Source: Pseudomonadota bacterium
GTDB lineage: Bacteria > Pseudomonadota > Gammaproteobacteria > Steroidobacterales > Steroidobacteraceae
Reading direction: 5' to 3'
NCBI GenBank assembly: GCA_003242685.1
Contig: QGVD01000060.1
Location: 1 to 25,252, forward strand
Length of the DNA: 25,252 nt
Shown here piece by piece: positions 23,238 through 25,252 of this stretch. The position numbers and the translations under genes were made by a program. The stretch's first letter is position 1, and the number at the start of each line of letters is the position of its first letter. The notes under the pieces were generated by a model. The model was given only the letters and a program-made list of their open reading frames with translations, searched no databases and was not told the DNA's origin.

Positions 23238-23951
23238 TCAACCGGCCAGTGCGATCTCGACGCGCTTGTTGCGCCTGCCTTCGTTGCGGATGCGCAGGAC
23301 GCGGATGGCGCCGATCTCGCCGACGTTCTTCACGTGCGTCCCGCCGCAGGGCTGCAGATCGATGCCGGGGATCCTGAGCAGACGTATGCGCCCGGTGCCG
23401 CGCGGCGGCTTCACGCTCATGGTCTTCACGAGCTCGGGCTGCGCGTCGAGCTCCTCGTCCGTGATCCAGACCGTCTCGGTGTCGACCGCGCGCGCGATGA
23501 GCGCGTTCGTCTCGCGCTCGATCTTCTGCGCATCGAGCAGGCTCATGTCGATGTCGAAGTCGAGCCGCGCGCGATCCGGTGCGATGTTTCCGCCCGTCAC
23601 CGGCGCCACGATCACGGCCGACATCACGTGCAGCGCCGTGTGCAGGCGCATGAGCGCGTAGCGGCGATCCCAGTCGATCTCGAGCGTCACGGGCTCTCCG
23701 ACCTCGAGCCGCGGCGCCTCGGGTGCAGGAATGTGGACCACGGAGTCGAGCGTCTCACCCTTGCGCGTATCGACGATGGGAATGCGCTCGCCGCTCGCGC
23801 GGATGAGGACGCCGGTGTCGCCCGGCTGTCCGCCGCCGAGCGGGTAGAAGATCGTGCGGTCGAGCTCGATCCCGCGCTCGTGAACCGCCACGACGCGCGC
23901 GGTCGCGGTTCTGAGATAGGCATCGTCCCTGAAGAGAAGCTCCGTCGGCAT
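23238..23951 (-). CDS. Alanyl-tRNA editing protein AlaX
   Basis: The 237-residue protein matches the free-standing AlaX editing domain. Early signature FYPLGGGQPGDTG (35-47) is followed by the zinc site RLHTALHVM with His104 and His108, and CGGTHV with Cys202 and His206. The enzyme hydrolyses mischarged Ser- or Gly-tRNA(Ala) in trans, in the cytoplasm, protecting translation when AlaRS errs. Its length matches the AlaX-M type, which has the N-terminal Gly-rich part and lacks the AlaRS catalytic domain. The ATG at 23949-23951 was chosen because it starts directly before the family N-terminus (MPTELLF); a 15-residue longer version is possible. The hydrolase remnant lies upstream in the same orientation. 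Confidence 0.93.
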   Translation of the reverse strand: MPTELLFRDDAYLRTATARVVAVHERGIELDRTIFYPLGGGQPGDTGVLIRASGERIPIVDTRKGETLDSVVHIPAPEAPRLEVGEPVTLEIDWDRRYALMRLHTALHVMSAVIVAPVTGGNIAPDRARLDFDIDMSLLDAQKIERETNALIARAVDTETVWITDEELDAQPELVKTMSVKPPRGTGRIRLLRIPGIDLQPCGGTHVKNVGEIGAIRVLRIRNEGRRNKRVEIALAG

Positions 23952-24026
23952 GGTTCTTACCGTCCCGCCCTGCAGCCGGACGCCGATTCTAGCCAATGAC
24001 GTGACTGGGTCCCGCCCGGCAACGCT

Positions 24027-24482
24027 TCAGGAGCTGTCGCCGGCCGCGTCGAGAAACTCCGCGATCAGTCGATTCCGTTCCGCGATCGCCGTGCCCGGTT
24101 CGGTCGGGCCGATGGCGTTCAGCCACCTGAGCGCCCTCGGGGATACGGCCGGGATGTCGTGGAAGTTGAGATGCTTCGTGCCCGGGATCGTGGTTTTCGT
24201 GATCTCCACGTGATCGGCCGCCGCGGCCCTGATCCGTCGCTCGAGCTGCGCCTGCTCCTGCTTCTCCTCGGCGCGCTGAGCCGCCTGGAGCGCCCGAAGC
24301 TCGGCGAGCTGACTCCTGTGCTGAAGTGCGATCACGACATGACCATGGCTCGCGAGGTGCTCCATGAGCATGGAGTTCTCGGACGCGAGCGAGATCATTC
24401 CGTGGTTGTAGATCGAAACGCGCGGCGGCCAGGCGTTCGCGGCATACGGTGCGGCGTGGCGAGCATTCGTCACGATCCTCAT
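24027..24482 (-). pseudogene. Alpha/beta hydrolase remnant lacking its catalytic core
   Basis: The 151 readable codons contain two well-conserved pieces of a PAF-acetylhydrolase-like or dienelactone-hydrolase-like alpha/beta hydrolase. The first is the oxyanion strand and helix, IYNHGMISLASENSMLMEHL followed by ASHGHVVIALQHRSQLAEL. The second is the C-terminal histidine block, TTIPGTKHLNFHDI. In intact relatives a stretch of over 100 residues lies between them and holds the G-H-S-x-G-G nucleophile and the acidic residue; here a Glu/Gln/Arg-rich helix joins directly to the histidine block. The N-terminal substrate domain is absent too. The frame stays open, so an in-frame deletion is likely and some protein could still be made, but not a working hydrolase. 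ATG 24480-24482 is an arbitrary start. Confidence 0.7.
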
Positions 24483-24568
24483 GGCCGGCCGCAGGAAGAG
24501 CTTGAGGAGAGGGGCACGTTCGCCTCGGTGCTTCCGCGGCGATATAGTCGGCACGAGAGGAGGGGCGA

Positions 24569-24982
24569 ATGGAAATCACGGGTGGATGTCTGTGCCGGGC
24601 GGTGCGTTACCGGATCACGGCCGAGCCGATCACGGCGCGCGTGTGCTGGTGCAGGCTCTGTCAGTACATCGGCGCGGGGAGCGCGACGGTCAACGTCTGC
24701 TTCCCGAGCGATGCCATCACGATCGAGGGTGAGCTGCGCGACTACCGCAGCGTCGCCGACAGCGGCAACGTGATGCATCGGCGTTTCTGCCCCTCGTGCG
24801 GCACGCATCTCTTCAGCGAGGCCGAGTCGCGTCCGCACCTCATCTTCGTGCGTGCGGGAACGCTCGACGATCCCGAGATCGCACGGCCCGCGATGACGAT
24901 CTGGACATCTGCGGCGCCGAGCTGGGCATGCATCGATCCGCAGCTCCCGGCGCTCGAAGGGCAGCCTCCTCCTGCGGCATGA
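24569..24982 (+). CDS. GFA family zinc protein
   Basis: The 137-residue product shows the complete GFA cysteine set: GGCLC (Cys7, Cys9), CWCRLC (Cys26, Cys28, Cys31) and CPSC (Cys74, Cys77), followed by GTHLF. The outer cysteines hold a structural zinc and the CxCxxC group a second, labile zinc. The prototype, Gfa of Paracoccus, accelerates formation of S-hydroxymethylglutathione from formaldehyde and glutathione, although a carrier role has been argued; most members are untested. The family length is 120-190 residues, so it is complete. ATG 24569 has AGGAGGGG upstream. No glutathione-dependent formaldehyde dehydrogenase gene is adjacent. Confidence 0.92.
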   Translation: MEITGGCLCRAVRYRITAEPITARVCWCRLCQYIGAGSATVNVCFPSDAITIEGELRDYRSVADSGNVMHRRFCPSCGTHLFSEAESRPHLIFVRAGTLDDPEIARPAMTIWTSAAPSWACIDPQLPALEGQPPPAA

Positions 24983-25002
24983 AAGCCGCGGTCTGACAAG
25001 TC

Positions 25003-25032
25003 TTGTCGTGCGCGGAGCCTTCCGCGCATAGT
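25003..25032 (+). promoter_or_regulatory. Candidate promoter of tex with overlapping palindrome
   Basis: TTGTCG (25003-25008) and CATAGT (25027-25032) are 18 bp apart, each matching consensus at four of six positions. The -35 overlaps the perfect palindrome GACAAG-T-CTTGTC (24995-25007). The predicted start near 25039 gives a leader of about 23 nt. Confidence 0.35.
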
Positions 25033-25061
25033 GCGCGCCCGTTTTCCGATCGTTCGCTTCA

Positions 25062-25252
25062 ATGCTCAGTATCGAATCCCGGATTGCGGCCGAGCTTTCG
25101 GTCAGGCCGCAGCAGATCGAGGCCGCGGTCGCGCTTCTCGACGGCGGCGCCACGGTTCCCTTCATCGCACGCTACCGCAAGGAGGCCACGGGCGGGCTGG
25201 ACGACGCCCAGCTTCGCATCGTCGAGGAGCGGCTCGGCTACCTGCGCGAGCT
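25062..25252 (+). CDS. tex: Transcription accessory protein Tex, 5' part only
   Basis: The first 63 codons are visible before the right edge. The sequence IAAELSVRPQQIEAAVALLDGGATVPFIARYRKEATGGLDDAQLR, of which VPFIARYRKE is the most diagnostic motif, is the well-conserved N-terminal helical region of Tex. Full-length Tex is about 770-800 residues, with a YqgF-like domain, helix-hairpin-helix repeats and a C-terminal S1 domain. It binds RNA and DNA in the cytoplasm and affects transcription. ATG 25062 begins at the family N-terminus but lacks an obvious ribosome site. It lies 79 bp after the GFA gene, with its own candidate promoter. Confidence 0.93.
   Translation, partial: MLSIESRIAAELSVRPQQIEAAVALLDGGATVPFIARYRKEATGGLDDAQLRIVEERLGYLRE

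Noticed and set aside
23049..23999. Open plus-strand frame of over 300 codons opposite alaX
   Set aside because: AlaX on the minus strand has complete zinc motifs; the plus frame is Arg/Asp-rich with no recognisable domain and spans the cytochrome terminator.
1..25252. Mobile element, phage or CRISPR structure
   Set aside because: No transposase or integrase motif, no tRNA-linked repeat and no regularly spaced repeat array were seen on either strand.

Overview
The window is GC-rich chromosomal DNA with densely packed genes on both strands. I find no rRNA, tRNA, CRISPR array, insertion sequence or phage gene. MltA, LolB-style and other lipoproteins, a C-terminal-Phe outer-membrane barrel, Tex, a soluble PAS-PAS chemoreceptor and a subclass B3 metallo-beta-lactamase point to a Gram-negative bacterium of the Pseudomonadota, probably a gamma- or betaproteobacterium and probably environmental. 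The exact lineage cannot be fixed from the sequence alone.

Layout. 1-378: 5' end of a selenium-binding protein/methanethiol oxidase gene (minus). 379-817: no intact gene. 818-2226: MAPEG membrane protein and a secreted DUF8021-like protein, converging on a strong hairpin terminator. 2399-3717: small exported protein and an FRG-domain protein. 3817-5720: a near-consensus sigma-28 (FliA) promoter and a cytoplasmic PAS-PAS chemoreceptor resembling BdlA. 5846-7902: B3 metallo-beta-lactamase and lytic transglycosylase MltA, joined by an ATGA overlap. 7909-10664: LysR regulator diverging from an aldo/keto reductase across a palindrome, then a Nudix hydrolase. 10759-11968: two convergent lipoprotein genes with overlapping ends. 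12208-12692: signal peptidase I pseudogene. 12806-14755: YihY/BrkB membrane protein, a small helical protein and an exported DUF411 protein. 14795-16600: WbuC-type cupin and exported amidohydrolase, divergent with only 33 bp between start codons. 16575-18989: WYL regulator divergent from a GST-like gene across a symmetric operator/promoter, then a CPBP protease-like membrane protein. 19247-19663: small gene broken by an in-frame TGA. 19822-21676: Tet-like MFS exporter overlapping an outer-membrane protein gene. 21860-23197: tri-haem cytochrome c with a textbook terminator. 23238-24482: AlaX editing protein behind a hydrolase remnant. 24569-24982: GFA-family zinc protein. 25062-25252: start of tex.

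How the genes fit together. There is no single large pathway. The window reads as envelope and stress housekeeping: peptidoglycan turnover with beta-lactam hydrolysis, drug export, glutathione-linked proteins, metal-related periplasmic proteins and mistranslation control. Local two-gene regulatory modules (LysR/reductase, WYL/GST) are embedded in it. Three genes look inactivated: lepB copy and the alpha/beta hydrolase by loss of their catalytic cores, and the 19.3-kb gene by a stop codon. That suggests ongoing gene decay, or in the last case possibly a sequencing error.

I did not find a clearly new multi-gene system. The most distinctive signals are the mirror-symmetric WYL/GST control region, the sigma-28 promoter on the PAS-PAS receptor, and the translationally coupled beta-lactamase/MltA pair.
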